64,000 bases of DNA, taken from positions 14,746,237 through 14,810,236 of the forward strand of contig OZ026596.1 of the NCBI GenBank assembly GCA_964020085.1, written 5' to 3'. The translations under genes and the position numbers were made by a program. The DNA is from Micromussa lordhowensis (Eukaryota; Cnidaria; Anthozoa; Scleractinia; Lobophylliidae). Shown in pieces: positions 13,165 to 22,471 of this stretch (position 1 is the first letter of the stretch; each line of letters opens with the position of its first letter). The notes under the pieces were generated by a model that worked only from the letters and a program-made list of their open reading frames with translations, searched no databases and was not told the DNA's origin.

Positions 13165-16100
13165 TATTACAAGATAATTTGGTTTTATCAACTGGGTTGA
13201 TAATGTGAATTGTCCACCGTAAAGAGATTCGGAAGCTGACGTTTCGAGCGTTAGCCCTTCGTCGGAGCGAATCAAGGAATTGTGGGTTGTGTGTGGTTTA
13301 TATACAGAAATGTGGAGCTACGCTATTGGTTGGTGCCTGGCAACGTGAAAAACAACAGAATGAATTAGTTGAATGAAAAGCGTTCGTTGATACCGTGAGG
13401 ATTAAGAGTGCCGATTTGAAAAATAAATCTTTGTTCAAGAGTTTTGCGGCTTTCTGTGTTTCCTTGATGTAGGGAGAGGCCGCAGACTGCCATATGTTGC
13501 TTAGAATGATTCGGCAGATTAAAGTGTCTAGCAACCGGTTTAGAAGCGTCTTTATCGTCTTTCTCTACGTCGCGAAGGTGTTCTCGGAAAAAACGGTCGC
13601 CTAGTCGTCTACCTGTTTCGCCGATATATAACTTTTTGCAAAGAGTGCAAGTTATACAGTAGATGACATTGGCTGAGGTACAGGTAAAATGATCTGTGAT
13701 CTTAATGGATCGCTTGGGTCCCGACAATGGCCGAGGGAAGGTTTGTTTCTGTTTGCTCAGTTCAAGAATTTACCTTCAGAACAAGAAAACAAAAATGCCG
13801 CTCAAAAAACTGAACGAGATGTAAGATTGCTTGAAAGATTTTTGAAAACCAGGGACGAAGTCAGGAAAATTGAAGATTTCTCAGCCGTCGAGCGGAATGA
13901 ATACATTAGCCAATTTATCATCTCCGTCCGCACTAAAGATGGCACCGAGTACGAGCCAACTTCGCTTCGAAGTTTAATTGACAGCTTCCAACGACACTTG
14001 AAGAAAAAGGCCTATTCTCGCAGCATAATCAACGACTTGGTCTTACTTTGTAGTAAGGCTGTAAAGAGATGCACAACTCAATTGGTATAATTACTTGGGA
14101 AAAGCTTTGCTTGATTTTCCATCACAGGCTCATTCATTTCCCTTATGAACGAAGAACATTCCCTACGATTGCGGAAACGCTTTACAAAATAGAACCACCA
14201 TTACACCCCTCTTCAGGGAGGTCCAATCTGCACCCCTCCCCCGCAATATTTGGCTTGTTAAATGCTGAATCCATTATGTAAGAAACTTTAAGTGCATTTT
14301 TCTCAAAGGTCTACTTTTGTACCTACTGACTTCACGCCAACATTTCTACATTGGAAAGTATTTAAGAGAAATTCTTGAAATTACCAATAGTGTCGTGATG
14401 CAATAAACTAAAACAATCATAGCATTTTAAAGTCTGTCACGTGACACTAGATAATTTGTTCGCTGGGTTGGTGGAAAATGAGGTTATTTCCAATAAAGCC
14501 TGTAGAAAGCACAGAAAACAAGAGTCAAATGCAAAAACTTTAGTTTATTGCATAGAACAAAATAGGAACTTACAAGATATGCTTGTTTGAAAATCAAATC
14601 TTGTTTTGAAAGAGAGCAGGAACTGTTGGCGTCAATGCTATAGAATCAAACCTCAAAAGGCTGTGGTTGGTTGCCATAGCAACAATTTTCAGTAAAACCT
14701 TCAAAATTTATTTTTTCTTCATGAGTACAATCGAACGCAATTGATCTTTCTTCACCATATGTAACCAAACGTTTTGGTCCCTTTTTGACTAGTGAGCCAC
14801 CTTAATGAAAAACAGACAAAAACCAGAACTGGATCAGACTTCAGCGATGTCAGAGCTGTACCACCGAAAATGTTTGCGACCGACGGATCTGAAAGAGATC
14901 CAGAACTGTTCCAGACGCAGTTTACAAATTTTTTGCCAGGAAGAGACCTGAGGGAATGAATCAAGACGATGCTCCCTTTTACCTGGCCGTAAACAACACT
15001 TTAGAGGCAGACTCGCTCGCAAGAAAAGGCTGGTTCAAGTCCGGCGCTGTTGGAGTTGACAAACTCAAACGGTTTAATGAAGACAATGGTACAGAAGGCA
15101 GGAATTAAAAAACGACAGGCTTCGAAATCTCAGCGGCAGAAAGACAATGATCCAGACGCTAAATGAACTATCTGGTCATATGACTGGACTTTAAAGAGTA
15201 TAGAAAACTACAGCACTGTTTCAACGAAACAAGAGATGCACATGTCAAAAGTGCTAAGCAGTGTGGTGGCACGTCTCAATCAGCCTCTCCGTTGTCCGAC
15301 TCCCAGAATACCGGTAAGCAGTCCATGACATTATTTAGCGGAGCTGTTATTCCTGGTGGAATTTTTTCCCTTCACATTAACACAGTAAATAATCTCAGAC
15401 GCTTGCCACAAATCCGTTAAGTCCCGAAGCAGTGAGATGGAAACGTCTGAAGCCTTTAGAACTGGAAAGTGACTCTGACAATAACTAAATACGGACTTAT
15501 TTTATTGGCATGGCTTGGACATTTGACTTTATTGGTGTATTGATATAAAATATTGATATATTTTATAAGCTTTCCATCAACTTAGTTGTTGTTGAGCGAT
15601 TTTAAACTATTTTTTACGCTTTTCATCGCCCCATTTGTGCAATTTGTCTACCAAATACCACACGAAAAAATCGCAGTACCTATGAAATAAACACATTACA
15701 GCATGGAAAATACTTTATATGACTTTTCTTCACTCGTTGAAAAAGAATCAGAAAACTCACTCGTTCGTTTTCTAATACTGCTCAACTCGTGAATAAGGTC
15801 AATCGATCAAATATAAGCATCGGATAGAACACAAACTAATCAACATATACATATATATTATATTTAGCTCTTATTAACCGAGCTGGAGGTCTGTATGGCA
15901 GATTATTATATGACTTGGGTTTGTAGCCGATCTAACGCGTATTCTGATTGCCTAATACTAGGGCATTATTCTCCCGTAATGCCCACTGGCCGATTACAGG
16001 CCTGAAAAAGCCAAGAAAAAAGCCATATAATAAACAACTTAATAGTAACCTCGAACGTTCGGTCTTTACGGGAAAATCTCAAACCTCGGCCTTGCCGTAT

Positions 16101-16997
16101 TGACCTCGCTATCGCTCGGTCAATACGGCAAGGTCTCGGTCCGCGATTTTCCCGTAAAGACCTCACTCTCGGTTAATACCGGTAAGTAGTTAATCTTGAC
16201 CGAGGTCGTGAGTACAGACCGAACGCAGTGAGGTCTGTACACAACGACCGAGGTCAAGATTCTCCCATACAGACCGACTAAGCTCGGTTAATAAGATGTT
16301 TATTATATGGCGCAAAGAAGAACAATTTAATCCGTTCAATGTAACTGGTTTGCACTAACTGACATTTTGCTTGCAAATGGCGATGAGCTGAATTTAATTC
16401 TGCCAAAGTTTGCTCTTTCTCTTTACTTTTTTTTTCTCATCAGGCTTTTTGGCACTGCCATAAATAAATATTGTCATTTGATTTTGAATTTTAGTTTGCA
16501 ACTTTTTCACTGCAAACATTACCGGTCTAGATGCCGGTCTAGATGGGAAAATCTAGACCGCTTTCAATATCTATTTCAGCCAATCAAATTCGTGAATTTG
16601 GTAGTTCCCAGTCCTTGCGAGACAGAGCAATATAATAAATAAAAATAATAACCAAATTCCAGGGAAAAAGATAACTTTGCTAAACTCATTCAAAACATTG
16701 CAGTTTTTAATATTTATAACTTTTTAACATTTCGTTTTTGTTTATTATGTTTTATGAGGGGTCTAGTTACCAATAGATAATTTGGTTTTATCAACTGGGT
16801 CAGGACTGGGTTGATAATGTGAATTGGCCACCGTAAAGAGTTTGGAAGCTGACGTTTCGAGCGTTAGCCCTTCGTTAGCCCTTCGTCGGATTCGCTCCGA
16901 CGAAGGGCTAACGCTCGAAACGTCAGCTTCCGAATCTTTTTACGGTGGCCAATTCACATTATCAGCCCAGTTGATAAAACCAAATTATCTTGTAATA

Positions 16998-17034
<37 letters not shown>

Positions 17035-20000
17035 TGCCCCCTTTATTCGTTAGTTATCAATAGCTTTATCATCACAAGGTTACATCCACATTCACTATCA
17101 AATTGATGGTTGCTGTTTTGAAATTTGAAAGAGCAGTTCTTCAAAATACTGAAGGTACTTGATCAACTTGAAAACCTCTATTGACACGAAGTAAGCACGC
17201 ATGTATAAGCTGAACGATGGCATTGTCAATAGACCGTGCCCTGTCTTTTGTTACTGTTTACCTTGCTAAAGGTTTTCCTAATTCAGTGGGCGGCGATTCT
17301 GACAGATGGCAAGGAACTGAACACCTACACTGATGTGCACATGTGGAAAAAGCAAATGTTCATGGGCTTTCACATGCTCTTTATCATGTATTCAGAGAAA
17401 CATCTAGATAGTCATAATCTGACGTGTCACGGAAACTGAAGGAATTAAATCACTTCCTCCTCGTGCGGCGGTCTCAACATCACGCGCCGCATTTGTTTCA
17501 TCACTTTGTTCCCAGCACAGACTAACTTCGACAAATGAGCGATAAAGTTCACTGAAGCTTGACAATTTCGAGTTATTTAAAAAGGCGCATTGATGTAATA
17601 CACAAACATGGTTGCAAAAAATAAAACAGACAAGGATGCCATACCTAAGACACATTCAGTCCAGTAGTCCGATATTAGTCCCTTGAACAGACGAACGACT
17701 CAGTGCGATGCGCTCACTCTCTTGTTACACAGTTGCGGATTGAAAACAAATTATCAAGCGGACTTTTTGCCGTTTTCGCCAACTAAACTATGGCAAGAAC
17801 ACTGTTTGAAGAGCTTATCGAGCGACAGATGACTAAAGAATAACATCGCGTTGGCTTGGATCAACACACTATTGACTTAAGAATGAAAAGCATGAAAAGA
17901 ATTTGATGAGGCGAGCTTTGTTTGAAACGCAGATGTTGTCCGCTGTAACTGATAGCCAAAGAAATGTGAAAAGTATCATAAATTATAAAGCAAAAAACCG
18001 ACAACAGATCTATCGTGTGGCGCTACTATAAACACATCGCTGCAGTGGTTCGCTGGAGGTCGATTTTTTTCTTTTTATCGACGTCACGAAAAATCTTCTT
18101 GCGGTGTTTAACAACAAAAGTGGTTGTGCCGATAGCGTAGGAATTCTTTCATCACTGAAAGCGCCCTAATCGATCATGTTTCTATAATTCTTTACGTAAA
18201 ACTGAACTTTCGGAAACTCATTCATTCGAATTCATTAATACGTGGTTGCCAAAACAGTAACATAACATCGACACGAAACGAACGCAACGTGCCTTGTTCG
18301 GTCAAATCTGCAAGCACGTTAGCTTCTTAGCACTCAGTTAACTTAATTTACACTTTACCTGCTGTTGGGCCTTTCAATAAAGTCGAATTCGCTGGTTTAT
18401 CCATGGCTTTATGTTTACTAGCTTCTTTGCCCATGGTTTTTGATCGCTGTTGCTTTGAAACTTCTGAAGCTTGATTATCCCTGGTATGGTTTTCTGTAGA
18501 GCAAAATTTAAATCGTACAGACAGGTCATAGATCCATCGCTCAGTGAGTCTTAGAAAGCAATTTCTGTTGTATTCAGTACGGTTGGTCACAGTAGGTTCT
18601 TATGTGTATGTTAATCGATGAACATATTTCCCTTTGACATTTTTAACATGCGCGGGTCTGCCTTGTCACGCGATATTGCTATTTCCCGGCGCGGCGAGTC
18701 TCTAATCATTTCCTTCTTATTTCTGTTCAACGCTTGAAAACAATCGTCAATTCTTTCTATAATCAAAGACACCTCATAAACGCTCAACAGCATAATTAAA
18801 GCTAATCGCTATTTAATATATATTTTTGGGCTAACCGCGGTCGACTGATTTTGAAGTCACCGTTAGATGATATTTTAAACACGCATTTATCTGAAAAATT
18901 ATTTTAACAACCGCATATCATGAATAAATTATATTAGTATAACTCTACAAGCGTTCTACCACGAATATTAGCTACGCTACTCACTATCTAGCCTAGCAGT
19001 GTGTTCGCTTGTCAACGACTAGTAGATTTATACTAAAAACAACTGGAGATTATTCCCTCTCGATTTCTATGCGCCCTCGTCTTGCAACTATCACGCGATA
19101 GAAATCTCGAGCTCATAATCCAATTTATCAAATGTTATTTAAACCCGAACCAATTTCGATATATTAAAATTCAGCCTAACACAATAGACTCTGGGGAATA
19201 AACCCCCACAAACTCAGTAGTTATTCCCCAGAGCCTCGCACTGAGGTCTATTGCTTTAGGCTGAATTTTCAAATATATCGAAATTGGTCTATTCATAGCA
19301 TGTGAAAATAAACAAACTGATAGCGCTAATCACTCGTGTTGTAAAATCCCTGAGTAAAATTTACGCATTCATCAAAAAACACATCAGTCTTGACAGTATG
19401 ACTGGTTGATCGATACCTTTATGTATATATTTGACGATAGTAAAACACAAGGAAAACTTGTTGTGAATTACATGCGCTTTACAGCAAATGATGAGTGGTT
19501 TAGATCATTTGCCCTCGTCAACTGACGACAATGTGAACGTATTACCAAGGAATTGAAATTAATCACTATAGGCGCACACTTGCGGCTCTTGCAGTAGTCC
19601 AACACCTCTTCCAGGCCTGTATGTTCATTGGGTTCTGGTAACCTGTAGCTTCTATTGCTTCAAGAGATAGGGGCATTGTTTGGATCATTTATGTATTGTT
19701 TCGTAAGTAAATAACAAACGGTGTTTGGACAGCTTCAGGCATTATTGCACCCGGTTGTTCGAGAGGCGGTTAACGCTAACAAAGAAACAATTTTTCTTGT
19801 ATCAAAATGTTTTCACTTCTTAAATTTTGTGAAGCGTGAGATTAATCACGCTCAAAACTCGAGGACAAACAAAATAAACAGAAAGTATCATCGAAAATAT
19901 GAAAAAAACTGAAATCAAAATTCTCGAAAATCCTTGGTTAGCTAGAGTGTCTTATTTAGTTTGCACACTACACATTTAGAACCAGTTTTAATTCCTCACG

Positions 20001-21335
20001 AACTCATACCATAATAACCATAGACTACGGGCAAGAGACAGGAAACTAAGCCGAAGCACTCAGCAAATGAATGTGAACCAAACTTTTTCTCCAGTTCGAA
20101 TGGCTCTTACTAATTGTAACAGTTTTCACCTTCCTACATACTTGATGGCAAAATGTGTATTAAATCATACCTACCTATAAATAGCTTTCGCTTGTCAGGT
20201 GTAGGAGAGGGCTGTACACGAGGCTTGGTAGATACTCTTCCATCGGTCCTATCTTGAGACACGCCCTTGTCATCATCCGGACATACGAATGAAGAACTTT
20301 CCACTGGAAGTGACAGCTCGGAAGATATTATTTTATTCATAGCGGAAGAAGTCTTTTCCGTTTTCCTCTCCTTTGTGAGTGATTCAGATACGCTCTGTGA
20401 TTTGGGCGTTTCTAGAAGGAAGGGAACTGAACCTGCGTGTACCAGCACTTCTGTGGTTTGCTTGGCTAGTAAAGATGTCGGCAGCGGCTGGTTGTCAAAC
20501 TGCGAGGGTGACACAAACACACCAGCACTGTTTTCATCCACTTGGAATGGTACACATACGGAAACAGAGGATGACCAAGCATCTGACTGCTGTTCTGGTC
20601 TGGAGGACGGCTGTTGACCGTGAACTTGGAAAGGTATAGACACCATCACTGAGTCAGACACCGACTTTGGACTTAAAGGTGAACTTGGTGTGATATCCTT
20701 CGTACAAGTGTACGATGGAGACATAGATACCACCATGGCATGTGATCGATCGTTAATTTTGGCACTCTGTTCTGGACAAGGCAAATGTCTTGGTGCGAAA
20801 TCTCTTCGCTTAGTAAGTGATTGGGTGCTTTGCCGCTCGATGCCACCTCGGTCCAGTGGCTGATATGGCAATTTAGAGCTAGTTTTACTTCCTTTTGTGT
20901 CTTGTTCTACAATGTCTAATCCAGCTTGATCCATATCAAGCACTTGGCAATCTTCAGCATAATGTGGCAACAGTTTGTCGTGCTCGTTCAATTTCACTTC
21001 AGAACCTTTGTCGCAAGAATTTGAAGAGGGGCAATTCTGATTCGGCGTTTCGAAATGATAGCCAGGACTTTTAACTACAACAGCACTTGGCCGGTGCGAC
21101 TTGGACTTTGTCGACGTCAAGTCGACCATCATTCCTTCTGAATACCGTTTTGGATGTTGAACGGAGGGCTCCGGCGAACTAACAGCGCTGTTTTGTTGTT
21201 CTCGTACATCATTCTTTTCCCCGAGGAAGAACTTCTCTTGCGTTTGGCGTTTATTCAATACGGATAAAATGGTGGTACGTGCTTTCTTCTTGAGGATGTT
21301 ACCATTGCTAGGAAAAGCTGACTGCTTTGAAGGAG
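4142..21335 (-). CDS. Long coiled-coil protein, cytospin-like stretch (six exons, 5' end missing)
   Basis: Six minus-strand exons join with consistent phases: 21335-20175, 18493-18359, 9827-9581, 9385-9336, 7791-5653 and 5031-4142. Together they give at least about 1,540 codons. Order of regions: a Ser/Thr-rich low-complexity N part, a basic Ser/Pro-rich part (TPGPSNTPPSPAGTPKSRS), a long coiled coil with acidic interruptions, then a second coiled coil and an acidic Ser-rich tail. The last coiled coil holds AVQIANTFAMEEQERADKL, which resembles a conserved stretch in cytospin (SPECC1/SPECC1L). The C-terminal calponin-homology domain of cytospins is absent. A cytoskeletal scaffold role is inference; MTCL/SOGA-type proteins are an alternative. 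The first visible exon begins in phase 1 without a suitable ATG, so at least one upstream exon is missing. The gene is divergent from SWAP70. Confidence 0.85.
5310..5409. repeat. Fold-back element in the last intron
   Basis: Arms start AACAGAGTGTTTATGTCTCG on the left and, read on the other strand, AACAGAGTGTTTCTGTCGAG on the right. A degenerate relative lies at 49096-49202 with the same terminal words. The rest of intron 5032-5652 shows no other feature. Confidence 0.75.
5653..7791 (-). CDS. Large coiled-coil exon
   Basis: The acceptor is GTGTTGACAG before GGAAAGCAAAG, and the donor is TCTG before GTAAGACATT. The exon is 2,139 bp, exactly 713 codons, phase 1 to phase 1. It is almost entirely heptad-repeat coiled coil (for example KVKELEAEKLELTEKIQ). 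A strongly acidic interruption (EEEDEEEEEN) lies mid-exon and another Glu/Ser-rich stretch (SSERTEGEEESESEQEDLE) follows. The frame stays open past the donor to 5519, but the phase-matched donor and the next exon show that the read-through is intronic. Confidence 0.9.
7846..8948. repeat. Cluster of nested fold-back/MITE elements
   Basis: At least four inverted-repeat units are packed together. 7925-8121 has arms TAGTATCACCCAACTAGT. 8122-8226 has arms AACAATTAGACCC around hairpins in GGGCTACGGG and TTCGCCTCATGGGC. 8611-8806 has arms TAGTATAAATCTACTAG. 8807-8948 repeats AACAATTAGATTATTCGCTC in both orientations, with inner hairpins GATAGTTGACTCG. The AACAATTAG units sit next to TACTA in two places, as if inserted into copies of the TAGTATAAATC element. 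Related pieces lie at 18935-19135 and 49200. Confidence 0.8.
9336..9385 (-). CDS. 50-bp micro-exon of the coiled-coil gene
   Basis: Too short for ORF detection; found from its splice sites. The acceptor is TTTGGGTGTTGCAG before GATTCATGG, and the donor is GATGCAAAAG before GTAACGT. It is 50 bp, entering in phase 2 and leaving in phase 1. These are exactly the phases left by its neighbours (9581 and 7791). It encodes (K)IHGKKKLSGVAANDAK. It is needed because exons 9581-9827 and 5653-7791 do not fit each other in phase without it. Confidence 0.85.
9581..9827 (-). CDS. Basic Ser/Pro-rich exon of the coiled-coil gene
   Basis: The acceptor is CAACTCTTTAG before GCAAGGTAAG, and the donor is CTGAAAA before GTAAGTAAG. 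It is 247 bp, phase 1 in and phase 2 out. It encodes KVRAKSFTAADKTKLT, then repeated SP/TP motifs with Lys/Arg (TPKSRSPAASPKLMRR). Such sequence often occurs in microtubule- or actin-associated regions and is a likely phosphorylation target (inference). Confidence 0.85.
9974..10282. repeat. Dispersed repeat, copy 1 of a direct pair
   Basis: It begins ATTATTATCCAACTCTGCTT and runs through TTGTACTCATCTCA, GTTGGATAATAAACCTC, CGCCCTACGGGCTCG and GATACTACACACC. The same order occurs at 10372-10668. Internal inverted repeats (TTATCCAAC/GTTGGATAA and GATGTGTAGTAT/ATACTACACAC) suggest a MITE with two nested arm pairs. Confidence 0.85.
10372..10668. repeat. Dispersed repeat, copy 2 of a direct pair
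   Basis: Same sequence order as 9974-10282 with scattered substitutions and an A10 run near 10491. The spacer of about 90 bp between copies is unrelated. It may be tandem duplication of a segment or two insertions of one family. Confidence 0.85.
10718..10858. repeat. Fold-back element with arms ACAATAGCCTCCATTTAGCG
   Basis: The right arm (CGTTAAATGGAGGCTATTGT) is the near-perfect complement of the left. Further pairing follows (GGATGTTTGTCC with GGACAAACATTCC) around a hairpin TCTGTTC/GAACAGA. Confidence 0.85.
10941..11073. repeat. Fold-back element with arms GTGTTTCTATCGAG
   Basis: Left GTGTTTCTATCGAG is matched by right ACTCGATAGAAACAC. Inner arms AGTTTGGGAGAAC and GTTCTCCCAAACTT also pair. 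A solo palindrome of the same arms sits at 11205-11230, and decayed relatives at 12700-12800 and 48290-48425. Confidence 0.85.
12469..12615. repeat. Fold-back element with arms AAGCAATAGACCACTCTTTC
   Basis: The left arm continues TATGGGTTTAACGGCGTAA; the right arm is its complement with a few changes. The AATAGACC start is shared with the element at 28526-28861, so the termini may be recognised by the same transposase (inference). Confidence 0.85.
13111..13762 (-). mobile_element. 5'-truncated Penelope-like element (GIY-YIG endonuclease end and 3' terminus)
   Basis: On the minus strand the frame from about 13762 to 13368 reads a C-terminal GIY-YIG domain. It contains NVIYCITCTLCKKLYIGETG, where the core is the YIG-type LYIGETG, with Arg (RRLGDRF) and a His-rich segment (ARHFNLPNHS) after it. 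This domain at the C terminus of an RT protein is the hallmark of Penelope-like elements. The RT is missing. The 3' non-coding part to 13111 carries a sequence also found at 16777-17047 and 54445-54597. It includes the hammerhead-like motif and the conserved tail ending GCCCCCTTTATT. Confidence 0.88.
13226..13273 (-). ncRNA. Hammerhead-ribozyme-like motif in the Penelope terminus
   Basis: The minus strand shows GATTCG ... CCGACGA ... GGGC-TAAC-GCTC ... GAAAC-GTC ... CGAATC. These fit, in order, stem I 5' strand, core box (consensus CUGANGA, here with U to C), stem II, the GAAA box, a minimal stem III with GUC cleavage triplet, and stem I 3' strand. An extra A precedes stem II. Hammerheads are known in Penelope-like elements. 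Activity of this degenerate copy is unproven. Confidence 0.45.
13768..14062 (+). pseudogene. N-terminal part of a DUF3504 (Crypton-like) protein
   Basis: The frame reads NAAQKTERDVRLLERFLK, then EYISQFIISVRTKDG, EYEPTSLRSLIDSFQRHL and SRSIINDL. This is the start of the DUF3504 domain, which derives from Crypton tyrosine recombinases and is abundant in cnidarian genomes. It stops being recognisable after NDL at about 14040. The C-terminal half reappears on the same strand at 14822. It abuts the Penelope element head to head. Confidence 0.65.
14063..14821. other. Unassigned spacer splitting the DUF3504 pseudogene
   Basis: No coding homology seen. It replaces the middle of the DUF3504 domain, so it is either a later insertion or filler after a deletion. 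No clear terminal repeats were found. Confidence 0.4.
14822..15488 (+). pseudogene. C-terminal part of the DUF3504 (Crypton-like) protein
   Basis: Segments in shifting frames read RAVPPKMFATDGSERDPELF, NQDDAPFYLAVNNTLEADSL, ARKGWFKSGAVGVDKL, then the end KRLKPLELESDSDNN and TAA at 15486. The order matches the C-terminal half of DUF3504 proteins. At least three frameshifts or indels are needed to connect the pieces, so it is a dead copy. The same strand and order as 13768-14062 indicate one original gene. Confidence 0.6.
15870..16295. repeat. Large fold-back element with two nested hairpins
   Basis: Outer arms are CTTATTAACCGAGCTGGAGG and CTAAGCTCGGTTAATAAG, with GGTCTGTATGG pairing to CCATACAGACC. 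Inside are two further palindromes: 16061-16162 (GGTCTTTACGGGAAAATC arms, centre TTGCCGTATTGACC) and 16194-16265 (AATCTTGACCGAGGTCGT arms). Confidence 0.85.
16777..17047. repeat. Head-to-head pair of Penelope 3' termini
   Basis: The right half (16889-17047) is the same terminal sequence as 13111-13273 on the opposite strand, ending GCCCCCTTTATTCG. The left half (16777-16888) is an inverted partial copy with a duplicated GAAGGGCTAAC unit. The two meet at TCGGATTCGCTCCGA. Confidence 0.85.
16889..16936 (+). ncRNA. Hammerhead-like motif, second copy
   Basis: Same 48-nt arrangement as the one at 13226-13273, with CCGACGA, GAAAC and GTC retained and GATTCG/CGAATC stem I. It lies next to an inverted partial copy, so a transcript could also fold into a longer hairpin. 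Confidence 0.4.
17048..18358. other. Intron sequence without recognised features
   Basis: Part of the 8.5-kb intron between exons 9581-9827 and 18359-18493. Short ORFs exist on both strands but carry no family signature or paired splice sites. Confidence 0.5.
18359..18493 (-). CDS. 135-bp exon of the coiled-coil gene
   Basis: The acceptor is TTTTGCTCTACAG before AAAACCATACC, and the donor is CAACAGCAG before GTAAAGTG. It is exactly 45 codons, phase 1 to 1, matching both neighbours. It encodes a polar, lysine-rich stretch (ENHTRDNQASEVSKQQRSK) without a recognisable domain. Confidence 0.82.
18935..19135. repeat. Decayed copy of the TAGTATAAATC/AACAATTAG fold-back cluster
   Basis: The order of words (TTAGTATAACTCTACAAGCG, GCTACGCTACTCACTATC, GACTAGTAGATTTATACTA, CTCTCGATTTCTAT) follows 8611-8900. 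Internal deletions and substitutions are visible. Confidence 0.7.
19150..19287. repeat. Fold-back element with arms CCAATTTCGATATATT
   Basis: The left arm (CCAATTTCGATATATTAAAA, then TTCAGCCTAA) pairs with the right arm (TTAGGCTGAATTTTCAAATA, then TATCGAAATTGG). The inner hairpin is CTCTGGGGAATAA/TTATTCCCCAGAG. Confidence 0.85.
20175..21335 (-). CDS. 5'-most visible exon of the coiled-coil gene
   Basis: The acceptor is TTGCTCTCGCAG before CTCCTTCAAAG, and the donor is TATTTATAG before GTAGGTATG. It is 1,161 bp, exactly 387 codons, phase 1 to 1. It encodes a low-complexity, Ser/Thr/Pro-rich region with repeated VSIPFQV, VCVPFQV and SVPFLLE motifs, about 33 and 56 residues apart. The frame has no ATG near the acceptor (first in-frame Met lies in SEGMMVDL), so translation most likely starts in an unfound upstream exon. 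An alternative donor four bases downstream would break the phase. Confidence 0.8.
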
Positions 21336-21384
21336 CTGCGAGAGCAAATAAGGAGAATGCGTTACGTAGAATTAACCTCGACGG

Positions 21385-21446
21385 TGTTAAGTAGTTTTGT
21401 TAAGCGCTGTTGGTTTTTTAGTAGAAATGGCGCTATATAAATAAAG

Positions 21447-21483
<37 letters not shown>
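21385..21483 (+). repeat. LINE/SINE-type 3' end with ATT tail
   Basis: GTTAAGCGCTGTTGG, then GGCGCTATATAAATAAAG, then (ATT)n. This arrangement resembles common cnidarian LINE/SINE 3' ends. It lies about 50 bp upstream of the acceptor of exon 20175-21335. Confidence 0.5.
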
Positions 21484-21486
<3 letters not shown>

Positions 21487-22253
21487 ATGAGGGATAAAAG
21501 AAAACGAAGCGTTCGCGAGAAAGTTGAATAACCATGGAAACAGTCGAGGGAAGAGAAACCCGTCAACGCACCGTCAAGTTCTTCAGGCTAATACAACTAA
21601 TGAAACAATCAACAAGGTGCAAAAATACACAAATCAGGCTGCTTTGGACTTTCTCTCCAACTATCAACTGTTCTTCGAAATTCCAGTCAAATGGTCCATG
21701 ACTGGTCTAAACAGATCACGTGATATAGTGGATGTTAAAATTACCAAACCAGTGAATAGCGCTTTGCTCGCGCTCAAATTAATTGCCCAAACTCTGGATA
21801 TACTTTATACATTCACTCCTTCGAGAAAACAAAATGGTTTCCTTTTTTCCTTAAGTAAAAAGCAGAGTTTTTCTCTAAATTACGCTAGACCTTTGCGTAA
21901 CCAGACACGGTTCAGCAATCTAACTAGCTTTACTAACTCATCATTTGTTAAAATGGCGGTGCGAAAATGTATGTCTTTTTTTGTCTTTGTATAAATATAT
22001 GTCTTTTTAAACACCTTCCCAGTAACGGTAAAAACTTGTAACTCATGACGACTCCACGTTTGATACGACTCCACGTTTGATACGACTTACAAGGCAATAA
22101 ACCACAGAAATCAGTTTGAAATCGACTCACACTCATTCAACATATAAAATGAATGACTGTTCCTGCGTCTTTCTCCTCGATCGCATGCTCCAAGCATTTA
22201 CCTTTGAAAAGGATTGTCAAAATTTCGTTCTAAACTGAGAACACTTTACATAA

Positions 22254-22290
22254 TTTTTTTTTTTTTTTTTTTTTTTTTGGGGGGGGGGGG
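22254..22290. repeat. T25-G12 homopolymer junction
   Basis: A run of 25 T is followed directly by 12 G. Such runs are prone to sequencing and assembly length errors. The flank 21484-22253 shows nothing recognisable. Confidence 0.9.
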
Positions 22291-22471
22291 CTTTTTCACT
22301 GGTTCGGTGTTTGCTAAAACTATTATTCACCTCAATGTTGGTAAAAAAGGAGGATAAATATCTTCTCTTTAGAATGGTAAATTCGCCCCTCCTTGATGAA
22401 TAATCAGTGTTAATTAACTACACCCAAAGTGATATTTCCCAGATTCTAAGCTTAAATTTAAGGGAGATTAC

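Noticed and set aside
17404..17655. Minus-strand ORF as an additional exon of the coiled-coil gene
   Set aside because: No phase-compatible acceptor and donor pair was found. Exons 18359-18493 and 9581-9827 already join in phase.
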